Origin: Limnohabitans sp.
GTDB taxonomy: Bacteria; Pseudomonadota; Gammaproteobacteria; Burkholderiales; Burkholderiaceae_C
Length of the DNA: 6,398 nucleotides
Direction: 5' to 3'
NCBI GenBank assembly: GCA_018883305.1
Contig: VEQI01000205.1
Span: forward strand, 1 to 6,398
Shown here: positions 5,909 to 6,398 of the stretch, piece after piece
Numbering within the stretch: the first letter of the stretch is position 1
How the letters are laid out: each line of letters starts with the position of its first letter
The notes under the pieces: generated by a model
What the model saw: only the letters and a program-made list of their open reading frames with translations
Database searches by the model: none
Told to the model about the DNA's origin: nothing
Made by a program: the position numbers and the translations under genes

Positions 5909-6398
5909 TCAAAAAACTCATTCAACGCCTGATCGGTCAGGCACCCAAGTCGGGCAAGCCCTCGCTGGGCAAGCGTCGCCTGGTGCCCGCCAGTGAACAC
6001 GGCATCAATCCGCAACTGGTCGATGAGCGCGCGCTCAGTGTGGTGCAGACGCTGCAAGACAAAGGCTACGAAGCCTATATCGTGGGGGGGGCTGTGCGCG
6101 ACTTGTTGCTGGGCCTGCGGCCCAAGGACTTTGACGTGGCCACCAACGCCACGCCAGAACAGGTCAAAGCGCTGTTTCGCCGTGCCTTCATCATCGGTCG
6201 TCGCTTTCGCATCGTGCATGTGGTGTTCGGGCGAGGCCGCGAACATGAGGTGATCGAGGTCTCCACCTTCCGCGCCTACCTGGATGCCGGTGCGGCCGAG
6301 CAGGTCTCGGGCAATGAACGCACCAGCAAGCAGGCACTGGCGGGTATGACCCATGCCGTGGATGCCAGCGGTCGTGTGCTGCGTGACAACGTCTGGGG
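5905..6398 (+). CDS. pcnB: Poly(A) polymerase I (PcnB), N-terminal part, cut by the window end
   Basis: PcnB adds poly(A) tails to RNA 3' ends, marking them for decay; in E. coli it controls ColE1 plasmid copy number through RNA I turnover. About 165 residues are visible, open to the window edge. A basic leader of about 40 residues precedes the class II nucleotidyltransferase head: IVGGAVRDLLLG (59-70), KDFDVATNATPEQV (74-87) with Asp75 and Asp77, IIGRRFRIVHVVFG (96-109) and IEVSTFR (117-123) with Glu118 as likely third acidic residue. The arrangement GRRFRxxHVxFG followed by a flexible, polar stretch before LRDNVWG (159-165) fits bacterial poly(A) polymerase better than CCA-adding enzyme. 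The ATG overlaps the HAD stop as ATGA (5905-5908) with no Shine-Dalgarno, suggesting reinitiation. The two catalytic glycines are encoded in an 8-base G run (6084-6091). The C-terminal RNA-binding half lies outside the window. Confidence 0.93.
   Translation, partial: MIKKLIQRLIGQAPKSGKPSLGKRRLVPASEHGINPQLVDERALSVVQTLQDKGYEAYIVGGAVRDLLLGLRPKDFDVATNATPEQVKALFRRAFIIGRRFRIVHVVFGRGREHEVIEVSTFRAYLDAGAAEQVSGNERTSKQALAGMTHAVDASGRVLRDNVW

Noticed and set aside
5993..6253. An 86-codon plus-strand frame overlapping pcnB
   Set aside because: It is Trp/Cys/Arg-rich shadow sequence in another frame, while the pcnB frame carries all the conserved nucleotidyltransferase motifs.

Overview
The window is an ordinary piece of GC-rich chromosome, most likely from a betaproteobacterium of the order Burkholderiales and probably the Comamonadaceae. 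The grounds are the GC-rich codon use, the protein sequences as I recognise them, and the gene order murJ - SirB1-type protein / purM / perM - hda - HAD phosphatase - pcnB, which from memory is typical of that group. The species cannot be fixed from the sequence. There is almost no non-coding DNA, and I see no mobile element, CRISPR array, tRNA, rRNA or sign of horizontal transfer.

Layout. Bases 1-1563 (+) hold the lipid II flippase gene murJ, lacking only its initiator codon. It is followed 10 bases later by a SirB1/transglutaminase-core-2 protein (1574-2290, +) with the only strong Shine-Dalgarno sequence in the window. A 24-base gap with a modest hairpin separates that gene from purM, which runs towards it on the minus strand (2315-3343). 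purM is divergent from perM across a 104-base region (3344-3447) that probably carries both promoters and contains a small palindrome. From 3448 to the right edge four genes run as a tight plus-strand cluster: perM (AI-2E family permease), hda (DnaA-inactivating AAA+ protein, 22-base gap), a HAD-IB phosphatase (3-base gap) and pcnB (poly(A) polymerase, ATGA overlap, cut by the window end).

How the genes relate. They are housekeeping genes of separate pathways: peptidoglycan export (MurJ), purine synthesis (PurM), replication-initiation control (Hda) and RNA 3'-end metabolism (PcnB), plus a membrane permease, a small-molecule phosphatase and a transglutaminase-fold protein of unclear role. The right-hand cluster is probably one transcript. 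I found no convincing undescribed system. The items most worth checking are the divergent purM/perM control region, the 8-base G run in the catalytic motif of pcnB, the coupling of hda to pcnB, the absence of cysteine in the SirB1 protein, and the intact P-loop of Hda.
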